In this document: one piece after another, positions 44,570 through 52,990 of the stretch
Layout of the letters: every line of letters starts with the position of its first letter
Numbering within the stretch: the stretch's first letter is position 1
Assembly: GCF_946886695.1 (NCBI RefSeq)
Contig: NZ_CAMPJD010000003.1
Span: 1 to 64,000, forward strand
Reading direction: 5' to 3'
Length of the DNA: 64,000 nt
DNA from: an uncultured Pseudoxanthomonas sp.
Lineage (GTDB): Bacteria; Pseudomonadota; Gammaproteobacteria; Xanthomonadales; Xanthomonadaceae
Made by a program: the position numbers and the translations under genes
Notes under the pieces: model-generated
Database searches by the model: none
The model's input: only the letters and a program-made list of their open reading frames with translations
Told to the model about the DNA's origin: nothing

Positions 44570-44911
44570 GTGAGCGACAAAGTGACCCACGTCGGCGATG
44601 CCGATTTCGATGCTGCCGTGCTGCAGTCAGGCGAACCCGTACTGGTGGATTTCTGGGCCGAATGGTGCGGCCCGTGCAAGATGATCTCGCCCGTGCTCGA
44701 CGAACTGGCCGAGACCTACGGCGGCAAGCTGAAGGTCGCCAAGGTCAACGTGGACGAGAACCGCGCCACCGCCATCAAGTACCACGTGCGCTCCATCCCG
44801 ATGCTGCTGCTGTTCAAGGACGGCCAGATCCAGGCCACCCAGATCGGCGCCGTCGGCAAGGGCCAGCTGACCCAGATGATCGACAAGGCCCTGGGCACCC
44901 AGGCTGCCTGA
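44570..44911 (+). CDS. trxA: Thioredoxin
   Basis: This 113-residue thioredoxin has the active site FWAEWCGPCKM, the buried aspartate in VLVDFW, and the cis-proline in VRSIPMLLLF. It reduces disulfides and supplies electrons to MsrB and others. The start codon is GTG at 44570, preceded by AGGAG. The arrangement rhlB (divergent), trxA, rho is conserved in gammaproteobacteria. Confidence 0.98.
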   Translation: MSDKVTHVGDADFDAAVLQSGEPVLVDFWAEWCGPCKMISPVLDELAETYGGKLKVAKVNVDENRATAIKYHVRSIPMLLLFKDGQIQATQIGAVGKGQLTQMIDKALGTQAA

Positions 44912-44919
44912 CGCTGCCC

Positions 44920-44940
44920 CGCCCCCGCCGAGCGGGGGCG
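44920..44940. terminator. Possible terminator/attenuator after trxA
   Basis: A perfect 9-bp GC stem (CGCCCCCGC / GCGGGGGCG) with a CGA loop follows the trxA stop by 8 bp, but no U-tract follows. It may only partly separate trxA from rho. Confidence 0.4.
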
Positions 44941-45119
44941 CAAAGGCTGAATCCGCTTGAACCCGCCGCCCCTGCGCAGCTTGCCGCCATCCCGGGCCGG
45001 TGGTAGTGTCGAACCCGAAATCCGGCGCAGGGGATGCGCCGCACCCATCTGAATACCCACTCATCACCTCACCCCGCCGCCGCAACGCCGGCGCTCGCCA
45101 CCTAGCGAGGATTCGCAAC

Positions 45120-46799
45120 TTGTCCGACAGCAGCAACGAAACCGGCGCTCCCGCCGAAAAGCGCGTGCGCAAAGCCCGTGTCCCGAAGACCCCGTCCGCC
45201 GACACGTCCGCCGCACCGGCAGAGCGCGTGTCCGACCCGGCACCGCTGCCGCCGGTGACCGCCGACCGGGCCCCCGCCCCCGCGCCGTCTGTCCCGTCCC
45301 ATGACGGCGGCGACGACGCCCACGCTCCGCAGACCCAGGCCGGGGGCCAGCAGCAGGACGGCGGCGACCAGCGCGACGGCAACCGGTTCAACAACAACAA
45401 TCGCCGCGACCGTTTCCGCAACCGCCGCGAACGCAACCGCGAGCGTCAGGGCAACGACGGCCTGCCGCAGGACGGCAACGGTCAGGACAACACCTTCGTC
45501 CCCCGCGCCATGCCGAACGTGCCGGAGGGCTTCCCGCAGTATTCGCTGGGCGACCTCAAGCGCATGCCCGCGCCCAAGCTGCTGGACATCGCCGAGCAGC
45601 TGAACATCCAGGAAGGCGTCGCCCGCGCCCGCAAGCAGGACGTGATCTTCGCGCTGCTGAAGGTGTTGACCCGCCATGGTGAAGGCGTCGCCGCCGACGG
45701 CGTGCTGGAAATCCTGCCGGACGGCTTCGGCTTCCTGCGTGCGGCCGAAGCCAGCTACCTGGCCGGCCCGGACGACGTCTACATCAGCCCCAGCCAGATC
45801 CGCCGCTTCAACCTGCGCACCGGCGACCACCTGGCCGGCCGCATCCGCTGGCCGAAGGACGGCGAGCGCTACTTCGCGCTGTCGACCATCGACACGATCA
45901 ATGGCGAACCGCTGGAAGCGTCGAAGAACAAGGTGCTGTTCGAGAACTTGACGCCGCTGTTCCCGCGTCGCCGCTTCACGCTGGAGCGCGGCAACGGCTC
46001 GTCGGAAGACATCGCCGGCCGCATCCTCGACCTGATGGCGCCGCAGGGCAAGGGCCAGCGCGCGCTGATCGTGTCGCCGCCCAAGGCCGGCAAGACGATC
46101 ATGATGCAGCAGATCGCCACCGCCATCACCACCAACCACCCGGACGTGCACCTGATCGTGCTGCTGGTGGACGAGCGTCCGGAAGAAGTGACCGAAATGC
46201 AGCGCACCGTGCGCGGTGAAGTGGTGTCTTCGACCTTCGACGAACCGGCCGCCCGCCACGTGCAGGTCGCCGAGATGGTGATCGAGCGCGCCAAGCGCCT
46301 GGTCGAGCACAAGAAGGACGTGGTGATCATGCTGGACTCGATCACACGCCTGGCCCGCGCCTACAACAACGTCGTGCCCAGCTCCGGCAAGGTGCTGACC
46401 GGCGGCGTGGACGCCAACGCCCTGCACCGCCCGAAGCGTTTCTTCGGCGCCGCGCGCAACGTGGAAGAAGGCGGCTCGCTGACCATCATCGCCACCGCGC
46501 TGGTCGAGACCGGCAGCAAGATGGACGAGGTTATCTACGAAGAGTTCAAGGGCACCGGCAACAGCGAAGTGCACCTGAACCGCCGCATCACCGAGAAGCG
46601 CGTCTATCCGGCCATCGACATCAACCGCTCGGGCACGCGCCGCGAGGACCTGCTGATCGAACCGGAGCTGCTGCAGAAGATCTGGATCCTGCGCAAGCTG
46701 CTGCACCCCATGGACGAGATCGCGGCGATGGAGTTCCTGCTGGACAAGATGAAGAACACGAAGTCCAACGACGAGTTCTTCAGCTCGATGAAGCGCTGA
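45120..46799 (+). CDS. rho: Transcription termination factor Rho
   Basis: Rho is the hexameric RNA helicase that ends many transcripts. The 559-residue protein has an N-terminal low-complexity extension of ~130 residues rich in Arg, Asn, Gly and Asp ([20 protein letters not shown]). The Rho N-terminal and RNA-binding cold-shock domain follows ([20 protein letters not shown]), then the ATPase core with Walker A (SPPKAGKT), [15 protein letters not shown] and the C-terminal [11 protein letters not shown] at 45120 was chosen as start because GCGAGGA precedes it and the protein then begins [10 protein letters not shown]. The 3' ~200 bp recur, diverged, at 57270-57480. Confidence 0.97.
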   Translation: MSDSSNETGAPAEKRVRKARVPKTPSADTSAAPAERVSDPAPLPPVTADRAPAPAPSVPSHDGGDDAHAPQTQAGGQQQDGGDQRDGNRFNNNNRRDRFRNRRERNRERQGNDGLPQDGNGQDNTFVPRAMPNVPEGFPQYSLGDLKRMPAPKLLDIAEQLNIQEGVARARKQDVIFALLKVLTRHGEGVAADGVLEILPDGFGFLRAAEASYLAGPDDVYISPSQIRRFNLRTGDHLAGRIRWPKDGERYFALSTIDTINGEPLEASKNKVLFENLTPLFPRRRFTLERGNGSSEDIAGRILDLMAPQGKGQRALIVSPPKAGKTIMMQQIATAITTNHPDVHLIVLLVDERPEEVTEMQRTVRGEVVSSTFDEPAARHVQVAEMVIERAKRLVEHKKDVVIMLDSITRLARAYNNVVPSSGKVLTGGVDANALHRPKRFFGAARNVEEGGSLTIIATALVETGSKMDEVIYEEFKGTGNSEVHLNRRITEKRVYPAIDINRSGTRREDLLIEPELLQKIWILRKLLHPMDEIAAMEFLLDKMKNTKSNDEFFSSMKR

Positions 46800-46822
46800 C
46801 CGGTTGCTCTTCAAGTCGATAC

Positions 46823-46855
46823 GGAACGCCCCGCCCTGCGGGGCGTTCCTGTTTG
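46823..46855 (+). terminator. Rho gene terminator
   Basis: A perfect 12-bp stem (GGAACGCCCCGC / GCGGGGCGTTCC) with a CCT loop is followed by TGTTTGG. It marks the left edge of the inserted operon, which ends convergently at 46904. Confidence 0.8.
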
Positions 46856-46903
46856 GATTGCCGGCGTGATCCGTGAACGGGTTGCGCCGGCCGGCGAGTC
46901 TGA

Positions 46904-48220
46904 TCAATAGGGATGGGGCAGCGCGGATAGACGTCGCGCATGACGATACATATCCGCCAGCAGCCGCCGATCCTCGGCATTCAACAGACTGAATTCACGG
47001 TGCAAGGCGCCTCCGGCGTCCCTCAACCGGCGGGGCTCGCCGAGATCCAGGATCTCCGGTTTGCCGGACGCAAACGCCAGCACCTCGGGCCGGGCGCCGT
47101 CGTCGTTGACGTCGATCGCCAGCACACGCCCCTCGAAGAGCCGGGTCACACGGGGCACCGGCGTATGCGCGACCACGATCGCGGAAGCACCATAGGCTTT
47201 CAAGGCATCGTCCACCTGGGCCTGGCTCGCGAGGGGGTACCTGTCCTCCAGCGGCATCAGATACCCGCGGTATTGGGTCACTCCAGCCATGCCGAAGACG
47301 GCATCCAATGCCGCGTCGGTCCGTACGTGTCCGGGCGTGCTGGCCCAGTAGTCGGCACTCGCCGCGTTCAAGGCTGGAACTTCGAGTCCGGAACGAGCGA
47401 CCTCGGGACTGATTCCGCCATGCACGAACAGGACGTCGCCCAGTTTCAGCGCAACCGGCTGCCTACGCAGCCAACCGCCGATCACCGTATCCTCCGCGAA
47501 CGCCGCCGCGTATCCACCCATCGCGTTCAAGGCATACAGGTGTTCCGGATGCGCGCGCGAGATGTTGCTGCGCAAGACATACTGCTCATGGTTCCCGAGG
47601 ACCACGTGCACGGCGCCGCCGGCCGCGCTCGCTTGTGCCGACAGGTCGTGCAGACGCCACAGCACGGCGAAGACATCGCGGCCACGGTCCACGGAATCCC
47701 CCAGTACGACCAGGTGTCCACGGCCCAGGGCCCATTCGCCTGCGGTGTCGACGACACCCGACTTGCGCAGCGCTGCCTCGAGGAAACGCGCGTTCCCCTC
47801 TATGTCGCTGATCGCCAGCACCCGCTCGGGCATGGGCGCGACCGCGGGAGGGACCGCGACATCGTCAAGCGAGAATGCGTAGGCGCGCCCCCCGCACTCG
47901 AGACGCAACGTAGCCCCCCGACCGGCAAGCATTTCGGCGCGATCGATGCAGAACCAGCGCGCCGTCCACCCTCCGGTCCCGTCGCGGCGTACGACAGGCC
48001 CGTCCAAGAACCCCGGCATGGCGACACGATCGCCAGTGCCGGAATAGATCGGAAGCGCGATGTTGGTGGTGCCGATAGTCGGGACGACAAGCCGGCGGTG
48101 TACGCCATGCTCGGTCAACTCGATCCTCGCCCGGGAAAGCAGCACGACGAGGGCGACCAGAACGATCATCAGTGCGCCAACAAACGTATAGGCCCCGCGC
48201 TTGAGCCAGCGCCGCGCCAT
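46904..48220 (-). CDS. Membrane-anchored calcineurin-like metallophosphoesterase
   Basis: This 438-residue protein has an N-terminal membrane helix (GALMIVLVALVVLLS) after a basic segment (ARRWLKR), so the large C-terminal part should face the periplasm. The phosphoesterase motifs are complete: ISDIEGN, LGDSVDRG, GNHEQ, FVHGG and VVAHT, which bind two metals. A ~100-residue domain before the enzyme core (MPGFLDGPVVRRDGTGGWTA) is unrecognised. The ATG overlaps the stop of the preceding JmjC gene (TGATG), so it is the last gene of the operon. Given the kinase in the same operon, it may remove a phosphate from the exported peptide; that is inference. Confidence 0.85.
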   Translation of the reverse strand: MARRWLKRGAYTFVGALMIVLVALVVLLSRARIELTEHGVHRRLVVPTIGTTNIALPIYSGTGDRVAMPGFLDGPVVRRDGTGGWTARWFCIDRAEMLAGRGATLRLECGGRAYAFSLDDVAVPPAVAPMPERVLAISDIEGNARFLEAALRKSGVVDTAGEWALGRGHLVVLGDSVDRGRDVFAVLWRLHDLSAQASAAGGAVHVVLGNHEQYVLRSNISRAHPEHLYALNAMGGYAAAFAEDTVIGGWLRRQPVALKLGDVLFVHGGISPEVARSGLEVPALNAASADYWASTPGHVRTDAALDAVFGMAGVTQYRGYLMPLEDRYPLASQAQVDDALKAYGASAIVVAHTPVPRVTRLFEGRVLAIDVNDDGARPEVLAFASGKPEILDLGEPRRLRDAGGALHREFSLLNAEDRRLLADMYRHARRLSALPHPY

Positions 48221-49473
48221 CACGGGACGCGCTCGACAAGGCGGCAGTCCAGCATGGACTGGGCGAAGATCAGCCGGCTTTCATGCTCCAGGCCAGGCAG
48301 CGACTCCGGCGTGAAGCTGTCCTCGCGTCGGATGTGTTCCAGTGCCGCCTCGACACCCTCGGGCAGCGTGACCACCGCACCATCGACGGCGACGCTGACC
48401 GTTCCGTCGGCCTTGAAGAAATTGAACAGCGCTTGCCGACGCAGGCGCAGGCCGGTTCCATGATCCAATGGCCGATGTTCGATCAGTCCCAACAGGGAGT
48501 TGCGGGCAGGCGGTTGGCGACTCTGGATGAACGATTTGTAGACATCGTTGGCGGCGTTCTCGATGTCCATGCTTTCGATTACCCGACGCATGGCCTGGCG
48601 CGCAGCTTCGATCGCCTCCTCGCTGCGGTAGTCGTCGAACATCGCGGCCTTGCGCATGTCCAGGTTCTGCAGCGACGCGCGCTTGAACTCGCCCAGGACG
48701 ATGTCCATGACGGTAAGACTGCGCAAGCCAATGGTGATGTGCAGCGAATGGTCGTCTTCGGCCTCGGCGCCATGGATGTAGCCGCGCGGGAGGTACAGGA
48801 CGCTGCCCGGCCGCAGCACGAGCTCGGTATCCTTCTTTGCCTGCGCGATCCACGATTTCAGTTCCCGCATGTGCTCCTCGTGCGGCAATCCCAATGGACT
48901 GTCGTAGATATGCCAGCGCTTGGATCCGGCGATCTGCAGAACGAGGACGTCGTGGGTGTCCCAGTGCAGCTTGAACCCTTGTGAGTCGGGCGGACTGAGA
49001 TAGACGTTGGAACGCATCGGCAAGTGCGTCTCCGCCTCGCACCGGCTGATCAGCTCGGCCAGCGGCAGATGGTGGCGATTGAGATGGGAGAACAGCAGCA
49101 TGGTGCCGTCCTTGAACGCGCGCAGCATCTCGTGCCGGTCGGCAATTCCATCCTTGGAGTATTCGTCGAAGCTCTTGTCCTTTCCTTCCTTGACCAGCCG
49201 GATGTCGGACGCATGGAAGGCGCGCGTACCGATGTATTCGTCCATATCCCGCATGGTCAGCAGGCTGGCGAAGTATTCCGGGTTATCGCGCGCAATGAAG
49301 AACGGCCGGGCCTCCCAGTACTCGCGGAAAAATTCCTCCGTTCCCTTCGGTGCGATAAGCGATCCGAGACCGTCGAACACCGGCTGCACCGACGTACTGG
49401 AGGGTTCAATGATCTCGATGCCTGGATCCACTGGATATCCTTGATGGTGCGGTCGCAAGACCGATTGATTCAC
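48220..49473 (-). CDS. JmjC/cupin-type 2-oxoglutarate oxygenase, copy 1
   Basis: This 417-residue protein has the JmjC (cupin_4) fold of Fe(II)/2-oxoglutarate hydroxylases. Iron ligands are visible: His170 and Asp172 in LHWDTHDVLVLQIAGSKRWH, and His234 in YLPRGYIHGA. The entry strand FFREYWEARPFFIARD and a C-terminal winged-helix-like part resemble RoxA/YcfD and MINA53. Those enzymes hydroxylate Arg or His of ribosomal proteins; the gene context here points to a peptide substrate. The start is GTG, overlapping the stop of copy 2 (GTGA). The three copies share about the same length and layout but differ strongly in sequence outside the motifs. Confidence 0.88.
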   Translation of the reverse strand: MNQSVLRPHHQGYPVDPGIEIIEPSSTSVQPVFDGLGSLIAPKGTEEFFREYWEARPFFIARDNPEYFASLLTMRDMDEYIGTRAFHASDIRLVKEGKDKSFDEYSKDGIADRHEMLRAFKDGTMLLFSHLNRHHLPLAELISRCEAETHLPMRSNVYLSPPDSQGFKLHWDTHDVLVLQIAGSKRWHIYDSPLGLPHEEHMRELKSWIAQAKKDTELVLRPGSVLYLPRGYIHGAEAEDDHSLHITIGLRSLTVMDIVLGEFKRASLQNLDMRKAAMFDDYRSEEAIEAARQAMRRVIESMDIENAANDVYKSFIQSRQPPARNSLLGLIEHRPLDHGTGLRLRRQALFNFFKADGTVSVAVDGAVVTLPEGVEAALEHIRREDSFTPESLPGLEHESRLIFAQSMLDCRLVERVP

Positions 49474-50666
49474 TTCAGGGCCGGGCTCGCTGCCCCGATC
49501 CGGAGCAGCGAGCGTGCCAGGGCTAGCCGGGACTCGGCGTCCAGCTCCGGCAACTCGCCGATGCTGAGTCGGCGAACCGACCGCATTCGGCGCAGCGCCT
49601 CAGTAGCGTCGAACGGCACGTCCCGGGACTCGCCGTGGGCGCTGATTCGTGTCCGCGCAGCCGAAGCTTCGACGTGCAACTCGACTCCTGGCCGGGACTC
49701 CAGGACCGTGGCGTCGTCAGCCGTAAGCGCGGAGGACAGCGCCCTCAGGCGGTCGTCACAGCGCACCCGATGGCGGCGGAACCGGAGATCGGCCGCGGCG
49801 ACGGCCTGGGCGATATCGACCTCGCCCGCGATCGCGATCACCTCTGCGGCGATCGCGGTGCCATCGATCTCGCCGGGGCGGACACCCCTCCGGAAACGCT
49901 CCGTCGCCAAAAGCCGCTGCTCGAGCGCCGCAATGATGACCTCGCGCAGCGCCCTGTTGCGGACCGACACGCTGAGATGCAGCGTGTCGGTCTCCATGGC
50001 GGACGCCGCATGCACGTATCCACGGGGAAGATAGGCAACATCCCCCGGTCGCATGTCGATCCGCGCGATCAGCCTTGCCTGCGCGCCATAGTGGCTCGAC
50101 ATGCGCTGCTGCTCTTCGTGCGGGATCGGCATGGGGTTGTCGCACAACTCCCATGACTTCGTCCCGCGGATCTGGACCACGATCACATCATGGGTGTCGT
50201 AGTGGCGATGGAAACCGCTGGATCCCTTGGGCGTCAGGAATGCATTGGCCCGCACGGGCAACTTCAGGTCGCTTTCCCAGGCGTACAGCATCCGCGCCAG
50301 CGCCGGCACATGCTGGTCGATCTTGTCGAATATCAGGGTATGGCCCGAAGCGAAGGCGTCGAAGATCGCCTGCCGGTCAGCCGGCCCCTCGGGAAAAAGG
50401 ATGTCGCGAGAAAGCGGCACGTGGTCGCGTGCCACTCGCAGGTCGCTTGGCCACAGCGTCCGTGACCCGACAAGGGTGTCCAAGATGTCGACATCGAGGA
50501 TCCTCGCCATCGCATCGCCTGCGCAGCTGCGAACTAGGAAAGGCTTGCGTTCCCAGAACTCCGAGAAGAAGCGGTCCCGGCCGACCGGCGCCAGCAGATC
50601 GAACAGATCTGCGCAGTCGGGCTCGACGCCTCTCCCGCAGGCATCAAAGATGTCCAGCGTCTGCAT
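49470..50666 (-). CDS. JmjC/cupin-type 2-oxoglutarate oxygenase, copy 2
   Basis: This 398-residue JmjC protein has iron ligands His155 and Asp157 in FHRHYDTHDVIVVQIRGTKS and His219 in YLPRGYVHAA. The first part FFSEFWERKPFLVRSCAGD matches copies 1 and 3. The C-terminal ~130 residues are the most divergent of the three, with VRRLSIGELPELDAESRLAL still recognisable. The ATG lies 23 bp inside the end of copy 3 and is preceded by GGGAGG, a strong ribosome binding site. It probably hydroxylates a different residue from its neighbours. Confidence 0.88.
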   Translation of the reverse strand: MQTLDIFDACGRGVEPDCADLFDLLAPVGRDRFFSEFWERKPFLVRSCAGDAMARILDVDILDTLVGSRTLWPSDLRVARDHVPLSRDILFPEGPADRQAIFDAFASGHTLIFDKIDQHVPALARMLYAWESDLKLPVRANAFLTPKGSSGFHRHYDTHDVIVVQIRGTKSWELCDNPMPIPHEEQQRMSSHYGAQARLIARIDMRPGDVAYLPRGYVHAASAMETDTLHLSVSVRNRALREVIIAALEQRLLATERFRRGVRPGEIDGTAIAAEVIAIAGEVDIAQAVAAADLRFRRHRVRCDDRLRALSSALTADDATVLESRPGVELHVEASAARTRISAHGESRDVPFDATEALRRMRSVRRLSIGELPELDAESRLALARSLLRIGAASPALK

Positions 50667-51894
50667 GCTTCCTCCCGTCCGCGATGTCCAGCAAGCGCGC
50701 CTCGTGCAGCTTCCTGGCCAGGATCAACCGACTCTCCTCCTCCAGCCCCGGCAGCTCGGAAACCAGGAAGCTCCGACGCGTCCGCATGAAATCGATCGCC
50801 GGCATGACGCCTTCCGGTAGGACCATGTTCCTGCGGTCGAAGAACAGGATCGCATTGCCATCGCGCTCGACAGCGGTGACGATCGCGCCAGGAGTCAATC
50901 GCATCCGGGAGCCACGCTCGATCCGGGGCGGATCCAGGAGTTCCCTCAATCGTCCTTCCTGAGGCCGTGTCCGCTTGCGCAGGAAACTGAGCTCGGCGTC
51001 GCGGAAGGCGCCAGCCAGATCGACCTCGTCGAGGTGCTCCAGCAGCGCGCGTTTGGCCGCGGCTGAGAATCCGCCGATGTTGTCGAACCTCCCCACCGGC
51101 CGGAACTCGTGCCTCAAGAGCAGGAATCGCCTCAGCGCCGTCTCGCAGATGTCCCGCAACGGAAGGCTGCGAATCCCCATGGTGATATGGAACGACACGT
51201 CTTCGTTCGCACTGGCGCCGTGGATGAATCCCCTGGGCAGGTACAGCACATCGCCAGGTTCCAGCCGGATCTCGGCCAGTCGTTGCGACCGCAACGCCCA
51301 CGAGGGTTTGAACGTCTGCAGCTCGTGCGGCAGGGGCAACGGATCGTCATGCACCTGCCAGGTCTTGCTGCCGGCAATTTGGAGTATCAGGACGTCATGG
51401 GTGTCGTAGTGGAGGTCGAATCCCTTCGAGGCGGGCGGGGTCAGATATGCGTTGGTCCGAAGCGGCACCTTGAACTCCTGCTCGCACTTCGCCGAAAGGC
51501 GCAGCAATCCGGCGTGCCTGCGGTTGAGGTGCTCGAACACCACGGTGGCTCCATCGGCATAGAGATTCCATACCCGATTGCGGGCCACCACCCCGTCGGC
51601 GGAAATCTCCCGCCCCGACACCACGACGCCGTCACGCGCCACCCTGATCTCGCCATCGCGAAACGCGGTCGATGACAGCATGCGATCGATGTCGGTCAGC
51701 GATATCAAGCCATCGAAATAGCCGTCGACATTGCGTTTCACGTGGTAGGGGCGGCGCTGCCAGTAGCCACGCATGAAGTCCTGTCTTTCCAGTGGAAGAA
51801 TCAGGTCTTCGAAACCTGCCACGTCCCAAGCCGGCGCCGCCCGGTCCGAGCGGAACGTGTCGAGTCCGGAGACCACCATCTCATCCGACATCAT
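50644..51894 (-). CDS. JmjC/cupin-type 2-oxoglutarate oxygenase, copy 3
   Basis: This 416-residue JmjC protein has iron ligands His162 and Asp164 in LHYDTHDVLILQIAGSKTWQ and His225 in YLPRGFIHGA. Its motif spacing is closest to copy 1 (both share DVLxLQIAGSK and LTPP/LSPP before the HxD). It ends with FLVSELPGLEEESRLILARK, a conserved C-terminal helix pair shared by all copies. GAGGGAG precedes the start. The gene overlaps the kinase stop by 14 bp and is the first oxygenase in transcription order. Confidence 0.88.
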   Translation of the reverse strand: MMSDEMVVSGLDTFRSDRAAPAWDVAGFEDLILPLERQDFMRGYWQRRPYHVKRNVDGYFDGLISLTDIDRMLSSTAFRDGEIRVARDGVVVSGREISADGVVARNRVWNLYADGATVVFEHLNRRHAGLLRLSAKCEQEFKVPLRTNAYLTPPASKGFDLHYDTHDVLILQIAGSKTWQVHDDPLPLPHELQTFKPSWALRSQRLAEIRLEPGDVLYLPRGFIHGASANEDVSFHITMGIRSLPLRDICETALRRFLLLRHEFRPVGRFDNIGGFSAAAKRALLEHLDEVDLAGAFRDAELSFLRKRTRPQEGRLRELLDPPRIERGSRMRLTPGAIVTAVERDGNAILFFDRRNMVLPEGVMPAIDFMRTRRSFLVSELPGLEEESRLILARKLHEARLLDIADGRKHADAGHL

Positions 51895-52990
51895 GCGGAA
51901 ACTCCCTCAGATCCTTTGGCCTGGCGCTTCGATCGGCACTCAGGCAACGGTGGACGAAATCGGCGACGTCAGGGGGAATGGCTCCCTCGGAGGTTCGCGC
52001 AGGCAAGGGCCTGTAGGGCCCGCCGCGGATGTTCTGCGAGAGTTCGCTCAGGGTCGCACCACGAAACGGCAGGTCGTTCGTCAACAGCGCATACATCACG
52101 ACGCCGGACTGGTAGATATCCGAAGCGTAGTCCGGCACAACGGCCGAGTGCTCGTTCCAGCTCGCGACGGCCCGCTCCGGTGGCAGGAAGTGGATGGCGC
52201 CACCTATCCGGGGTACATAGCCGCCGTCGACGGAAAAGGCGCAATCGAAGTCGATCAGGGTGATGCCTCCTTCCCCGTCATCGATGAAGTTGGACGTATG
52301 CAGATCACCATGGACGATGCCATGATCGTGCAGCGCGACCACGACCTTGGCGACACGGGCGCACAGGGCCAGGCTCGAGCGCATGCGGCGCGGGCCATGG
52401 TCGAGGAGCGCCACCCCTTCGACGAAGCGCATCGTCAGATGCGGCCAAGGGGCATCCGCGTGACCTGTCGCGCGGACGACACCCTCGACGTCCTGCAGCG
52501 AGCGCAGGACCTTGTATTCGTTCCCGATGCGCGCCGCGATATCTTCTGCACCTCGTGCCTCCGGCCGGGTATGCATCGTCTTGAGGACTTCGGTCTGGCC
52601 GTCAGGTCCGAGCACCCGGTACACGCCCTCGAACTCCTTTTCCTTGTACGCGAACTGGAAGGCATAGCCGAGGCTGGCGATGACATCGTCGATCCGCTGC
52701 CGCGGTGTTCCTGATGGGTCGTGGAACTCGATCATCGGCGTCTTGACGATCTGTTTGCCGAATGCCATGACCGCCTCCCGATCGTATCCGTCCTTCGCCA
52801 AGCTGGCGGCCACCTGCTCCAGGGTGGCGGGCTCGCGAAAACTCTCCAGGAACTGGCGGATCGCCGCATTGATCTTGTAGCGGGTGAGCGCAGCTCCGCG
52901 CGACACCCTCACGACCACGTGCCCCGTCGCGTCATCCTGTTCGAACTCCGCTGTCGGATTCAGGCGCATCAACCGGCATCCGTTACGCAT
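51881..52990 (-). CDS. Protein kinase with N-terminal RiPP-recognition-like (PqqD-type) domain
   Basis: This 369-residue protein has two parts. Residues ~22-90 show a pattern like PqqD/RRE domains: beta strands (HVVVRVSRGAAL), then helices NAAIRQFLESF, ATLEQVAASLAKDG and YDREAVMAFGKQI. Residues ~105-369 are a protein kinase fold with Lys137 (EVLKTM), Glu158 (NEYKVL), catalytic loop HGDLHTSN (Asp229, Asn234) and metal site IDFD (Asp247). All catalytic residues are present. RRE domains bind RiPP leader peptides, so the kinase may phosphorylate the precursor encoded at 56869-57015. The ATG at 52990 overlaps the transporter stop (ATGCGTAA) and follows GAGGAG. The RRE call is pattern-based and moderate. 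Confidence 0.8.
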   Translation of the reverse strand: MRNGCRLMRLNPTAEFEQDDATGHVVVRVSRGAALTRYKINAAIRQFLESFREPATLEQVAASLAKDGYDREAVMAFGKQIVKTPMIEFHDPSGTPRQRIDDVIASLGYAFQFAYKEKEFEGVYRVLGPDGQTEVLKTMHTRPEARGAEDIAARIGNEYKVLRSLQDVEGVVRATGHADAPWPHLTMRFVEGVALLDHGPRRMRSSLALCARVAKVVVALHDHGIVHGDLHTSNFIDDGEGGITLIDFDCAFSVDGGYVPRIGGAIHFLPPERAVASWNEHSAVVPDYASDIYQSGVVMYALLTNDLPFRGATLSELSQNIRGGPYRPLPARTSEGAIPPDVADFVHRCLSADRSARPKDLREFPHDVG

